Positions 1 through 8,502 of a stretch of 53,316 nucleotides of DNA are shown piece by piece (position 1 is the stretch's first letter; every line of letters begins with the position of its first letter). The stretch is from Caballeronia glathei. GTDB taxonomy: Bacteria; Pseudomonadota; Gammaproteobacteria; Burkholderiales; Burkholderiaceae. The translations under genes were made by a program, and so were the position numbers. The stretch spans positions 1 to 53,316 of the forward strand of contig NZ_JFHC01000060.1 in the NCBI RefSeq assembly GCF_000698595.1, read 5' to 3'. The notes under the pieces were generated by a model. That model had not been told where the DNA came from, ran no database searches, and worked only from the letters and a program-made list of their open reading frames with translations.

Positions 1-171
1 AAGACGTTGCTGGCGCCACGCTTACGCGAAAGAAGCATGCATCGACATCCAAGCGCAAGACAGCTATGGGAAAAGCGATCGATAGTTGAATATTCAATCT
101 TGCGGAGGTGTGCATATGCATGTATAAATTTGCTCTTAGGCATTCGCGCAACGTTGTGGGTTGAAGCTGAG

Positions 172-630
172 ATGAGCGATCACGAGCATGCTCTTCAGAG
201 AGAGCCGATGACGCAAGGTGGACGTTGCAACGCGACCGCGTTGCGCAGAGCCATGCGGAACGTCTCGCTGCTGTACGACACCTACATGGCACCCTGCGGT
301 TTGAAAGCGACCCAACGGTCGATTCTCTCTTGCATCAAACGTGAGGGCTCACCCACGATGGGCGAACTTGCCGAACAGCTTGTGCTCTGTCGAAGTGCCT
401 TAACTCATAACCTCCGTCCTCTGGAAAGAGACGGAATGGTTTCGGTGAAGCCCGCCCGGGACAACAAGCGAGTGAAAATCGTGCGTCTGACACCGAGGGG
501 CCTGAAAAAGCTGCAGGAGTCGACTGTCTACTGGCAGATGGCACAGGACAGGTTCGAAAGCGCATTTGGTAGAGGAAGCGCGGCGAATCTCCGTACTGTG
601 CTCGACGCGGTTGGCCGAATCGAATTTTAG
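172..630 (+). CDS. MarR family transcriptional regulator
   Basis: This 152-residue protein has the winged-helix layout of MarR repressors. An N-terminal helix leads into a helix-turn-helix around residues 55-80 (TMGELAEQLVLCRSALTHNL) and a beta wing with the typical ending VKIVRLTPRG. A dimerising C-terminal helix follows. MarR proteins bind operators near their own genes and are released by small phenolic or antibiotic ligands. The stop is 9 bases before an MFS exporter gene, so the pair probably forms one regulator-pump unit. The reading frame is open back to base 7, but the ATG at 172 gives the usual family length. A further ATG at 208 is also possible. The ribosome binding site is weak. 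Confidence 0.82.
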   Translation: MSDHEHALQREPMTQGGRCNATALRRAMRNVSLLYDTYMAPCGLKATQRSILSCIKREGSPTMGELAEQLVLCRSALTHNLRPLERDGMVSVKPARDNKRVKIVRLTPRGLKKLQESTVYWQMAQDRFESAFGRGSAANLRTVLDAVGRIEF

Positions 631-639
631 TGAACCAGC

Positions 640-2202
640 ATGCAAAATTCAGTTTCCGCTACGCAGCGCTCACTGATCCTTGGCACGATCATGCTGGCGA
701 CATTCATGGTTTCAATCGAGGCGACTATCGTGGCAACTGCCATGCCGCATGTCGTCGGCCAACTCGGCGGCTTCGGTTATTACAGCTGGGTATTTGCTGC
801 CTTTCTGCTCGCACAGTCGGCCACGACCCCCATCTATGGAAAGTTCTCGGACTTGTTCGGTCGTAAGCCAGTGCTGTTGGCGGGGATATTGCTGTTCCTC
901 GCGGGCTCTCTGCTGTGCGGCTTCAGTTGGTCGATGCCTTCGCTGATCGCTTTCCGTGTGCTGCAGGGACTCGGCGCGGGTGCCATCTACCCCGTGGCGA
1001 TGACGGTCATCGGGGATCTGTACACGATGGACGAACGTGGCAAGGCACAAGGCATGATTGCTATAGTCTGGGCTATCTCGGCGGTCGTCGGGCCACTCGC
1101 CGGCGGCATCATCATCGACCGAATCTCGTGGGCATGGATCTTCTGGATCAATTTGCCATTCGGCGTGTTCACGATCATCGGCTTCTCGCTATTTCTGCGC
1201 GAGAAAGTGGAGCGTCGCCGCGTCGGGATCGATTATGCTGGCGCCCTCCTCTTTTCAGTGGCAATCGTTTCCCTGCTGGTCATACTCACGGAAATGGAAG
1301 GATCGGGCTTCTGGGTGCTCACCGGTCTCACTCTTTTGTTTTTCGTGACTGGAGCACTGTTCGTTTTGCACGAGAGGCGTGTCGCCGTGCCAATCATTTC
1401 GATCGACCTGTGGGCTCGTCGTCTCATCGCGACCAGCAATGCCGCGACGCTACTTGCCGGCATGGCATTGATCGGACTTACGACAATCCTGCCAATCTAT
1501 GTACAAGGCGTGCTTGGCCGTTCACCCATCACGGCGGGTCTCACCTTGACCTCGCTTGTCGTAGGATGGCCGCTTGCCGTTATCCTTTCGAGCCGACTCT
1601 TCAAATACTTCGGCATCCGCCACAGCGTGCGTGTGGGCAGCCTGGCTTTTCCATTCGGGGCTGTCCTTCTCTTGTTCCTGACGCCGCACAGTCATCCCGC
1701 AATTGCCGCAGCGGCGTCATTCTTGATGGGCTTTGGGATGGGACTGGTCAGCATAACCGGCATCGTACTGGTTCAGGAGAGTGTCGAATGGTCAATGCGC
1801 GGAAGCGCTACCGCCTCGATCATATTTTCGCGCAGCCTCGGCAATACGCTGGGTGCCGCCGCGCTCGGCGCCATTCTCAATCTGGGAATCACGCACTACG
1901 ACAGTGGCGATCTGGCCATAAAACTTCGTAATCTTCTTAATGAGCCCACGGGGCTTGCTCAGCTTGCTAGCAGCCAGGACGTTCGCGTGGTCTTGTATCA
2001 CGCTCTGAACTTGAGCTTTTGGGGTTTCCTCGTGATCGCGGTGCTTGCCGTGCTTAGCTCGTGGCTCATTCCCGTTGCGGGCAAAGCAAACGATGCACCG
2101 ACGCGGGAAAAACCGAGCGTGGCCGCGCGCGACACACTGGATGCATACGACGAAGCCAGCGCTCAACGCTGGACTGAGCCACCGTCGGCTAAAAAAAGTT
2201 AG
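640..2202 (+). CDS. MFS transporter, DHA2 (EmrB/QacA-like) drug exporter
   Basis: The 520-residue protein is built almost entirely of membrane helices and has the length expected of 14-helix DHA2 drug:proton antiporters. The first helix carries FMVSIEATIVATAMP, a variant of the family motif around the first-helix acidic residue. Motif A is visible as GKFSDLFGRKP in the loop between helices 2 and 3. Family members sit in the inner membrane and export hydrophobic drugs or signalling compounds. The gene lies 9 bases after the MarR gene and probably shares its transcript, which suggests drug-inducible or metabolite-inducible expression. The substrate cannot be read from the sequence. The C-terminal tail of about 45 residues is polar. 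Confidence 0.88.
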   Translation: MQNSVSATQRSLILGTIMLATFMVSIEATIVATAMPHVVGQLGGFGYYSWVFAAFLLAQSATTPIYGKFSDLFGRKPVLLAGILLFLAGSLLCGFSWSMPSLIAFRVLQGLGAGAIYPVAMTVIGDLYTMDERGKAQGMIAIVWAISAVVGPLAGGIIIDRISWAWIFWINLPFGVFTIIGFSLFLREKVERRRVGIDYAGALLFSVAIVSLLVILTEMEGSGFWVLTGLTLLFFVTGALFVLHERRVAVPIISIDLWARRLIATSNAATLLAGMALIGLTTILPIYVQGVLGRSPITAGLTLTSLVVGWPLAVILSSRLFKYFGIRHSVRVGSLAFPFGAVLLLFLTPHSHPAIAAAASFLMGFGMGLVSITGIVLVQESVEWSMRGSATASIIFSRSLGNTLGAAALGAILNLGITHYDSGDLAIKLRNLLNEPTGLAQLASSQDVRVVLYHALNLSFWGFLVIAVLAVLSSWLIPVAGKANDAPTREKPSVAARDTLDAYDEASAQRWTEPPSAKKS

Positions 2203-2443
2203 GCCAGAAATGGCGGCTCCGCTATGGCGAGCGGACCGTTTGACAGTATTAACCAGCGTAAGGAATGGCCAACAAGTGACTGCGCTTCAATGGACCTGGA
2301 GCAATCCCGCATTCAACCCGAACAGACGCCACGCCAAAAGCGCGTACGCTTCGAACAGGCCCTCAGCGTGGCACGGGTGCTCTAGTACCATCGCCATCTT
2401 GCAGGCTTCTGCCTGTTGTCATCCCTCGCAACCAGCGAATCAC

Positions 2444-3388
2444 ATGAGCAAACAGTGGAGCCTCGATGACATCCCGCCTCAGAATGGCCGGCGCGTCATC
2501 ATCACCGGTGCGAACAGCGGCATCGGTTATCACACAGCCGCCATCCTGGCTCGCCAGGGCGCGGAAGTTGTTCTCGCATGCCGCAACAAGCGGCGCGGCA
2601 CAGACGCAATTGCTCGCCTGCAAAGGGAATTGCCTGGAGCACGATTGCAACTCGAACAGCTCGATCTCTCCAGTCTCGCATCGGTGCGCGCCTTTACCGA
2701 GCGCCAACTCGCGCTAGGCCGTCCGCTGGACATTCTCATCAACAACGCTGGAATCATGGCGCCTCCCCGGCGCGTCGAAACAACCGACGGTTTTGAACTT
2801 CAGTTCGGGACTAACGTGCTCGGGCATTTCGCGCTGACCGCCCTGTTGCTGCCGGCGCTCGAAGCAGCCGCGGATAATTCACCGGAACGACCTCGCGTCG
2901 TAACGATTGCCTCTATCGCACACAAGACGGGTCGACTCAACTTCGAAGACCTCCAGGCAGTGCGTCACTATGGACCGATGTCCTCTTATCGGCAGTCGAA
3001 ACTGGCCAACCTCATGTTTTCGTTTGAACTCAATCGGTACTTGCGCGTGGCGCAATCGCGCGTGATGTCGGTTGCCGCTCATCCTGGCGTGGCGAATACG
3101 AACCTGTTCCGTGGCGGCCGTTCAGCCGCAGCGCGCGCAGCCCGATCCGTCCTGAGCAGCCTCATCGGTGCCCTGTTCAACAGCGATCTGACCGGCGCGC
3201 TTCCGACGCTCTATGCTGCGACCGCGCCCGATGTCGTCGACGGCGGCTACTATGGGCCGCTCGGCCTGTTCGAGACTCGCGGCGAACGGGTGGGACCGGC
3301 AAAGGTTGCGTCTCTGGCATGGAACGAAGCCGATGCCAGACGTCTATGGCAGGCCTGTGAAGTGTTGACCGGGACGGCATTCGGATAA
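2444..3388 (+). CDS. SDR family oxidoreductase, retinol-dehydrogenase-like
   Basis: This 314-residue classical short-chain dehydrogenase has the NAD(P) motif TGANSGIG near residue 20, the structural motif NNAG near residue 100, and the catalytic pair as YRQSK near residue 180. The length and the ELQFGTNVLGHFALT segment match the retinol-dehydrogenase-like bacterial SDR group. Members reduce or oxidise carbonyl or alcohol substrates, and the substrate here is unknown. The frame is open upstream, but MSKQWSLDDIP at 2444 is the usual family N-terminus. It follows the MFS exporter by 241 bases, so it may have its own promoter. Confidence 0.88.
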   Translation: MSKQWSLDDIPPQNGRRVIITGANSGIGYHTAAILARQGAEVVLACRNKRRGTDAIARLQRELPGARLQLEQLDLSSLASVRAFTERQLALGRPLDILINNAGIMAPPRRVETTDGFELQFGTNVLGHFALTALLLPALEAAADNSPERPRVVTIASIAHKTGRLNFEDLQAVRHYGPMSSYRQSKLANLMFSFELNRYLRVAQSRVMSVAAHPGVANTNLFRGGRSAAARAARSVLSSLIGALFNSDLTGALPTLYAATAPDVVDGGYYGPLGLFETRGERVGPAKVASLAWNEADARRLWQACEVLTGTAFG

Positions 3389-3675
3389 CACTGCTAGCCT
3401 GGGCTGCACCACGAATGCGTACTCATCGATCAATCCCGACTCCGCCAAGGCCAGCGGGAGCTTCACGCCCCCGCACGAACAGTCCCTTACCCGGCTCTCG
3501 CTTGAGTTGCTGAACGCCGCTCCCTGGATCCCCGCGCACTAGCTCCGCGTTCCAATCGACCCGGTTCAGGGTGCTCGACACGACGTACTTCTTTACCGCG
3601 TCGATCGACGGCGCGAAGGGTTCCATCCACTCAGGCCTCGCTCCTGTCCGCGCGGGGCCATCTCTCAGACTACTG
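3389..3675 (-). pseudogene. Dihydrofolate reductase (RibD C-terminal) family remnant
   Basis: The minus strand encodes a recognisable middle piece of a RibD-C/DHFR-like protein, including KYVVSSTL, RVDWNAELVRG and QQLKREPGKGLFV. After GKGLFV the homology moves to another frame (GGVKLPLALAE, then LIDEY). This is what a single inserted base near 3465-3475 would cause. The homology also stops at both ends: the N-terminal half is missing beyond about 3675, and the C-terminus merges with the end of the SDR gene at 3389. This is therefore a truncated, frameshifted relic rather than a gene. Identification is from family memory without a database search. Confidence 0.72.
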
Positions 3676-3868
3676 AGTGGAATAAACAATGGAACGAGTT
3701 GTTTTCCCAGGAAGGAACGTGGCTCGTAAGAGCCCTAACCAATATGATGACACCTTGATCCGGAGACCACCTCTCATCGCCCGGTGGACCGAATCGGATC
3801 AAAGTGTCGATGCTCTGTCGTAGCCACTGTTCCTCATGGATGATCTCCCCTTCCGATTGAGCTTTGAT

Positions 3869-4273
3869 ATGCAGACAAAGGACGTATTGACATCTTCCGA
3901 GATTGCCGCTGTGATGGCTGCTGCACGCACAGAAGCAGCACATAAGAAGCTGACAGTCAGCATCGCCGTGGTTGACGATGGAGGACACCCTCTCGCACTC
4001 GAGCGCACGGACGACGCTGCACCGATCACCGCGTACATTGCAATGGAGAAGGCCCGCACCGCCGCACTGGGTCGCCGGGAATCAAAGATGTTTGAAGACA
4101 TGATCAACGGCGGTCGCGTCGCCCGGCTCTCGGTGCCCTTACTGAATGGCATCCTGGAAGGAGGCGTTCCAGTGCTCATCAACGGTCGCGTTGTGGGCGG
4201 CATCGGCGTTTCTGGAGCAAGTCCTTCCGAAGACGCAATCATCGCGAAGTCCGGTGCGGATGGCGCGCTTTGA
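3869..4273 (+). CDS. GlcG/HbpS family (DUF336) protein
   Basis: The 134-residue product carries the hallmarks of the GlcG/HbpS fold: VSIAVVDDGGHPLALERTD, the MEKARTAALGR segment, and GGVPVLINGRVVGGIGVSGA with SEDA near the end. Family members include a haem-degrading sensor component (HbpS) and the glycolate-operon protein GlcG. Most have no proven enzymatic role. The start at 3869 gives the family-typical MQTK N-terminus. An in-frame ATG at 3836 would add 11 residues. It lies between two gene remnants, so its original operon context appears lost. Confidence 0.82.
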   Translation: MQTKDVLTSSEIAAVMAAARTEAAHKKLTVSIAVVDDGGHPLALERTDDAAPITAYIAMEKARTAALGRRESKMFEDMINGGRVARLSVPLLNGILEGGVPVLINGRVVGGIGVSGASPSEDAIIAKSGADGAL

Positions 4274-4327
4274 TGAAGCGCTCCAGGCTGCGGTGATCAT
4301 CGTGGGTGGAGGAGTGCATTGCCGACC

Positions 4328-4565
4328 ATGTCGAAAGATGCAATTGAAGATATGACGGCCGCCATGCGCAGAGAGGTTATCGTGCCGGACGATGCCGGTT
4401 ATCACGAAGCGCGAGCGATCTCGAATGCGATGATTGACCGGCGTCCCGCAGTGATTGTCTGCTGTGCGGGCGTCGCCGATATACGCCGCGCGGTGAACCT
4501 CGCGCGCGAGCAACGCTTGCTGCCCGCAATACGGGGCGGCGGCATTAATATCGCGGGTAGCGCAT
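4328..4565 (+). pseudogene. FAD-linked oxidase (PCMH/BBE type), N-terminal remnant
   Basis: The reading starting MSKDAIEDM matches the beginning of berberine-bridge-type FAD oxidases: a short N-terminal helix region, RPAVIVCCAGVADIRRAV, then AIRGGGINIAGSA, where the FAD-anchoring loop normally reads GGGHNIAGSA. The histidine that usually carries the covalent FAD is replaced by isoleucine. Homology stops after about 80 of roughly 460 expected residues, and the remaining frame is unrelated. The gene is therefore broken and probably inactive. An open frame continues to 4861 but shows nothing of this family. Confidence 0.65.
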
Positions 4566-4871
4566 CGTTACTGTCGACGGCGAACTCCTGCACTGTCGCC
4601 GTGACGAATGCGAAGGCTCCGACACCGCTCCTCGCTGGATCAGGGCGGTCGGGAAATACAGGAAAGGGACCAGCGTCACGAGCGCCCTCGGTCCCCGGGA
4701 ATGGCCGAACGAGTTTGTATGTACAAACATATGGAAATACTCGTATCACCATGTTGGTGGGTCCTATCCTACCTAATCCATTGGATTTATGGCAGCAAAG
4801 CAGCGCTGCTCAGGCGGTGTCGCCCGCTTTCAGCCAAACGACAATTGCGCCCCGCCGCTAAGTCAACGACA
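4566..4871. other. Stretch without a recognisable gene
   Basis: About 300 bases lie between the oxidase remnant and the alanine/histidine-rich gene on the other strand. Open frames cross it on both strands, but none resembles a known family or carries a convincing start. I see no clear terminator or promoter. It is probably the decayed breakpoint region of the oxidase gene. Confidence 0.4.
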
Positions 4872-5318
4872 TCAAGACGCGCCTTTTTCCCGCAGCGACG
4901 TGACATGCTGCTTGGCCGCTTCGTTGCCATGCGCCACCGCCCGTAACGCAAGTGCAAACCCCAGCTGCGTCTCGTGAGCGACCGCGCTGCGGTCAGCATC
5001 GAAGAGTTTCACCGCGCGCCGCAGATGTTGCGCCGCTTGGATATGAAGCTCCGACGCCGCTGCATGATGCTGCGCGGCAGTCAGGCCACTTTCAACGGAC
5101 CCCGCCGGCGATGGAGCGCCTGCATGCTTGGCGGCAACACTGGCCTCGTCGATCGCATGCAGTGCGTGGCCGTGCGCCAACACCGCCTGATGAGCCGCAT
5201 GATCGTAATCCTTGCCCGCCTCGTAATGCTGCGCTGCCTCCCGGTGAAATCGCGCTGCTTGCTCGTGATGCGATGCGGCAGACTCGAGATGTCCCTTTTT
5301 ACCTTGTTTGGTATTCAT
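4872..5318 (-). CDS. Alanine/histidine-rich helical protein of unknown function
   Basis: The 148-residue protein is very rich in Ala and His, with repeated His-Ala helical patterns such as SHHEQAARFHREAAQHYEAG and AAQHHAAASELHIQAAQHLR. It has no signal peptide or membrane helix and looks wholly alpha-helical, possibly a bundle. The start at 5318 is preceded by a GGGAG ribosome binding site. It reads in the same direction as the aldolase gene, 160 bases downstream of it. Clustered histidines could bind metal or buffer charge, but that is a guess. No function is assigned. Confidence 0.7.
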   Translation of the reverse strand: MNTKQGKKGHLESAASHHEQAARFHREAAQHYEAGKDYDHAAHQAVLAHGHALHAIDEASVAAKHAGAPSPAGSVESGLTAAQHHAAASELHIQAAQHLRRAVKLFDADRSAVAHETQLGFALALRAVAHGNEAAKQHVTSLREKGAS

Positions 5319-5478
5319 GGCGGCTCCCACCACAACGGCTCCACTGCAACAATGACCGGCTGCATGCGACTTGCAACCGGCCGGAATCCCATTGCTGGAA
5401 TTGACTCGCCCGGCGTTGCCGTGATCTCTTTTGCGCAGAGGCCGGGCACATGGCTTTGGCCTCATCGTCGTCGAGGCG

Positions 5479-6375
5479 TCAGACCTTCTCCACAGACGCG
5501 CCGTAGATTTCGTCGATGGCGTCTTTGAGCGTCGAGTTGAACTCGTCATCGCTCATCGATTTCTTCAGTTCGTTGATGAGCGCGCGCGAGAAGCTCGCGA
5601 TCATGCCGTGGTTCCCGGCCAGGCGCTTGCACGCATCGCTGCGCGCATAGCCGCCCGACAGTGCGACCACGCGAACGACATGCGGATGCTCGATCAGCGG
5701 ACGATAAAAGTCCGCTTCATCGGGGATGGTCAGCTTGATCATCACCTGGCTCGATTCGGGCAGCGCGTCCAGGCCCTTGAGCAATTCATCGCGCAGAATC
5801 TTTTCCGCGCCCTTCTTGTCCGGGCTTTTGATCGATACTTCGGGTTCGAGAATCGGCACGAGACCGTGTCCGATGATCTGAGCGCCCACTTTGAACTGCT
5901 GTTCCACCACGGCGGCGATGCCCTTCTCGTTCGCCTGGTGGATCACCGAACGCATCTTCGTGCCGAAGACGCCGAGCTTGACCGCGCGTTCCAGCAGGGC
6001 ATCGAGGCCAAGGTTCGGCTTCATGATCTGCGCGCCGTCGGTTTCAGCTTCAAGGCCCTTGTCGACCTTGACGAACGGCACCACGCCTCTTTCTTCCCAC
6101 AGGAACGCGGGCACCGGCTTGCCGTTCGCCTGACCGTCCATGGTAGCTTCGAAGAGAATGGCGCCGATCACCTTCTCTCCTGTGAACGAAGGCGCGGTGA
6201 TGATGCGCACGCGCATTTCATGCATCAGCTTGAACATCTCGGCGTCGCCGTTGTAGGCGTCATCCGGAACCCCGTACTGCCGTAGAGCACCCGGCGTCGA
6301 ACCGCCGCTTTGATCCAGAGCGGCGATGAAACCCTGCTTCTTCGCCATTTGCGCCAGCATCTTTTCGTTAGCCAC
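5479..6375 (-). CDS. fda: Class I fructose-bisphosphate aldolase
   Basis: The 298-residue protein is a class I (Schiff-base) aldolase of the bacterial FdaB type, which splits fructose 1,6-bisphosphate into DHAP and glyceraldehyde 3-phosphate. Family marks include FIAALDQSGGSTPGAL near the N-terminus, PFVKVDKGL with a candidate lysine, GLVPILEPEVSI containing the conserved Glu, and the phosphate-binding VVALSGGYAR. Translation starts at a GTG: an ideal AGGAGG site (minus strand, bases 6384-6389) lies 8 bases before it, and the family begins with ANEKM. An upstream ATG at 6399 lies before that site and is unlikely to be used. Confidence 0.92.
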   Translation of the reverse strand: MANEKMLAQMAKKQGFIAALDQSGGSTPGALRQYGVPDDAYNGDAEMFKLMHEMRVRIITAPSFTGEKVIGAILFEATMDGQANGKPVPAFLWEERGVVPFVKVDKGLEAETDGAQIMKPNLGLDALLERAVKLGVFGTKMRSVIHQANEKGIAAVVEQQFKVGAQIIGHGLVPILEPEVSIKSPDKKGAEKILRDELLKGLDALPESSQVMIKLTIPDEADFYRPLIEHPHVVRVVALSGGYARSDACKRLAGNHGMIASFSRALINELKKSMSDDEFNSTLKDAIDEIYGASVEKV

Positions 6376-6383
6376 GACCCTTC

Positions 6384-6389
6384 CCTCCT
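6384..6389 (-). promoter_or_regulatory. Shine-Dalgarno site of the aldolase
   Basis: The minus strand reads AGGAGG here, 8 bases before the GTG at 6375. It decides the start of the aldolase in favour of GTG over the ATG at 6399. Confidence 0.8.
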
Positions 6390-6399
6390 GAAAGTTCAA

Positions 6400-7226
6400 A
6401 CGCTGGAACGCGCGAGCGCACGATCCCGGCAGTTAGTTTACTGGTTTTGCAACATAACTCGACTGCGCATTTCCAGCATGTCCCTGACAAAAAAGCCGCA
6501 ATCAACGACCAATCCGAACAGGTCGCCCTTCGACCGAGCCAGGGACGGGCCGTCGAGGACGGCCCGATCCTGATGAACAACCTGTATCGGTCGTGCATCC
6601 TTCCCTCGCCATCTTTCCCGGCAACGCCGGCGTCTTCGGGACGGAGGATTCCGGCAGACTGTCAGCGCGACGAACGTCACTTCGTGTTCACCACGAATGT
6701 GATTACGTTGACCGGGCACACCGCACAGCCCCGTTTGCGTGAAGACGCGGCGACTGCTCCCCTAATATCATGAAATCGGGTGGGAAAGTCTGTGTGCCAC
6801 GTCACTGGCCCCTTGCCCCTCAACACCGCGTGAGCTGAGGCCGAAGCCAAGCGTCTGGAAATACATACGTTCGTCCGCAGGCGTGCGCTTCAGGCAACGC
6901 AGTCCTTTGCCAGCGTCATCCCTCGCTTTCAGGCTGCCCTGATGGCTTCGAATTCCTTGTCGTGCATGACATCGGCACCCGACCTTCTCGCTCGAGGCAC
7001 ACCGTTAGTGCGCGACGAACCGTCCATCCGCTGAAAACCCGCCGCGCGTGGGCGCTCTCGACACGCCCGCAGGGGTTCGGTGAGAAACGACCGTCGTACG
7101 TTCACCCTGAAAGGGACGCCGCTAGACAGTCGCGATGTGGCCATTCTATTTGCGTTCGACGCATAGATTTGGAAGCCTTTCGGGATAGGCGGGAGAAGCC
7201 GTTTCCCTTCGGGCGCGGCCGCAGTC
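6400..7226. other. Stretch without a recognisable gene
   Basis: About 830 bases lie between the aldolase start and a KTSC-like fragment. Open frames on both strands (for example 6438-6719 and 6929-7378 on the minus strand) have arginine/proline/serine-rich content typical of shadow frames and resemble no family known to me. The first part must contain the aldolase promoter. No terminator, repeat or RNA gene was recognised. Confidence 0.4.
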
Positions 7227-7454
7227 TTGTCTGCCAAGGGTTTAGATTTATTGATCCGCTTACTACGTTGCTTCGCACCATGGGCAAAAATATATTCCGT
7301 GAATTGCGAAGGCGCCGCCAGGATGCTGGAAGTCCGGTATGCGGATGGCGGCCTGAGCTTGTATTCAGCCGTCCCCAAACATATCTATGATGCGATTATT
7401 CAAAACGGGAAGCCTGATGAGATTTTCGATCGCGAAGTATGTTCTCGACGATAG
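7227..7454 (+). pseudogene. KTSC-like domain fragment
   Basis: The C-terminal half of this short frame (MLEVRYADGGLSLYSAVP, then IYDAII) resembles the KTSC domain: a small beta-sheet unit with hydrophobic strands, a V-P turn and a helix. The upstream part has no ATG start in frame, only a TTG at 7227, and no ribosome binding site. An internal ATG at 7323 would give 43 residues. It may be a decayed gene or a small real protein. The assignment rests on a weak pattern match. Confidence 0.3.
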
Positions 7455-7526
7455 CCCGCAGCCTATCAATCCTGACGTAGAAGCATATGCACGATGACCT
7501 CCAACGTCGAACGCAGTCTTGGCAGG

Positions 7527-8402
7527 TCAGCATACGCGTCCCTTGCAACTCAGATAGTCGAGTATCACCTGAACGCGCGCGGGAAGAACCCCAGATTTCC
7601 CGACACATACAGCATGAAAGCTGTCTAGCGCCTCCGGATGCCGGTCGTCGTCGAGTCGCACCAGGCGTCCTGCGGCCAGGTCTTCCCGAACGGTGAACTC
7701 GTCTAGGCGAGCAGCAGCCACACTGGCAAGAACCAGTTGGCGCATGCCTTCACCATCGTTGATGCGAACACGAGCGGATTCGTCGCTGGCCGCCGGTAGC
7801 CAGGTGTCGGCTGCACGCGCATAGGTGAAGCTGATCAAGCCGTTGGGCTCTATGGCACCTTTCCTGCCGTACTGCTCGGCCCACCGCGGGGTCGCGACCA
7901 GAATGAGGCGCGTTGCTCCAAGGGACCGTGCGACAAGCGATGAGTCCGGCATGGGGCCCGCACGCACCGCGATATCGATGTCCTCCGCGATGAGATTGCT
8001 CAAGGCATCGCTTTGCACGATGTCGATGGACAGGCCGGGATGTCGATGAAGCAAATCAGGCAGGAGGGGGCCCAGCACATGCGCGACATAGCTCGCTGAG
8101 CTGCATATTCGTACGCGGCCGATTGGAAGGGCGCCCCCTGACGCCTCGCGTTCAGCGGCGTCCAGATCTGCAAGAACAGCCTGGGAGCGACGGTAAAACC
8201 GTTCGCCTTCCGGAGTCAGCGCGATGCGTCGAGTCGAGCGGCGCAAAAGCGCGACCCCCAGTCTGCGTTCAAGCCTGGAGACGATTCGGCTAACCGCGGA
8301 CGGAGCCAGGCCACGTACTCGCGCGGCGGCTGCGAAACCGCCCAGGTCCACCACCTTGACGAATACGGCCATTTCGTCAGCGCGATTTACTTCGCGTCTC
8401 AT
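7527..8402 (-). CDS. LysR family transcriptional regulator
   Basis: The 291-residue protein has an N-terminal LysR helix-turn-helix (GGFAAAARVRGLAPSAVSRI, about residues 21-40) with the RRSTRRIALTPEG wing. An effector-binding domain from about residue 95 to the end follows. A GAGGT ribosome binding site sits 6 bases before the ATG. It is divergent from the SDR/PRISE gene at 8503, the usual LysR layout, so that gene is the likely target. The effector domain looks somewhat short in the middle compared with typical members, but no frame break was seen. Confidence 0.9.
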   Translation of the reverse strand: MRREVNRADEMAVFVKVVDLGGFAAAARVRGLAPSAVSRIVSRLERRLGVALLRRSTRRIALTPEGERFYRRSQAVLADLDAAEREASGGALPIGRVRICSSASYVAHVLGPLLPDLLHRHPGLSIDIVQSDALSNLIAEDIDIAVRAGPMPDSSLVARSLGATRLILVATPRWAEQYGRKGAIEPNGLISFTYARAADTWLPAASDESARVRINDGEGMRQLVLASVAAARLDEFTVREDLAAGRLVRLDDDRHPEALDSFHAVCVGKSGVLPARVQVILDYLSCKGRVC

Positions 8403-8418
8403 TGGTTACCTCAAATCA

Positions 8419-8434
8419 ATAGTGATGTCCCTAT
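8419..8434. promoter_or_regulatory. Candidate LysR operator
   Basis: The 100-base divergent region contains the inverted repeat ATAG-N8-CTAT, which resembles a T-N11-A LysR box. Its position between the LysR gene and the oxidoreductase fits autoregulation and control of the neighbour. A short repeat like this can arise by chance. Confidence 0.3.
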
Positions 8435-8502
8435 GAGATGGCTAGTGTATCAACTGCTGCGGACATACGATGCCGATAGCCTTCATTTGGGAGAGAACAG
8501 GC

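Noticed and set aside
2240..2245. TTGACA upstream of the SDR gene as a promoter
   Set aside because: No acceptable -10 box lies 16-18 bases downstream.
6962..7390. Pair of overlapping frames on both strands (142 and 149 codons) between the aldolase and LysR genes
   Set aside because: Both are basic, low-complexity and unlike known proteins. Only the short KTSC-like piece in a third frame looks protein-like.
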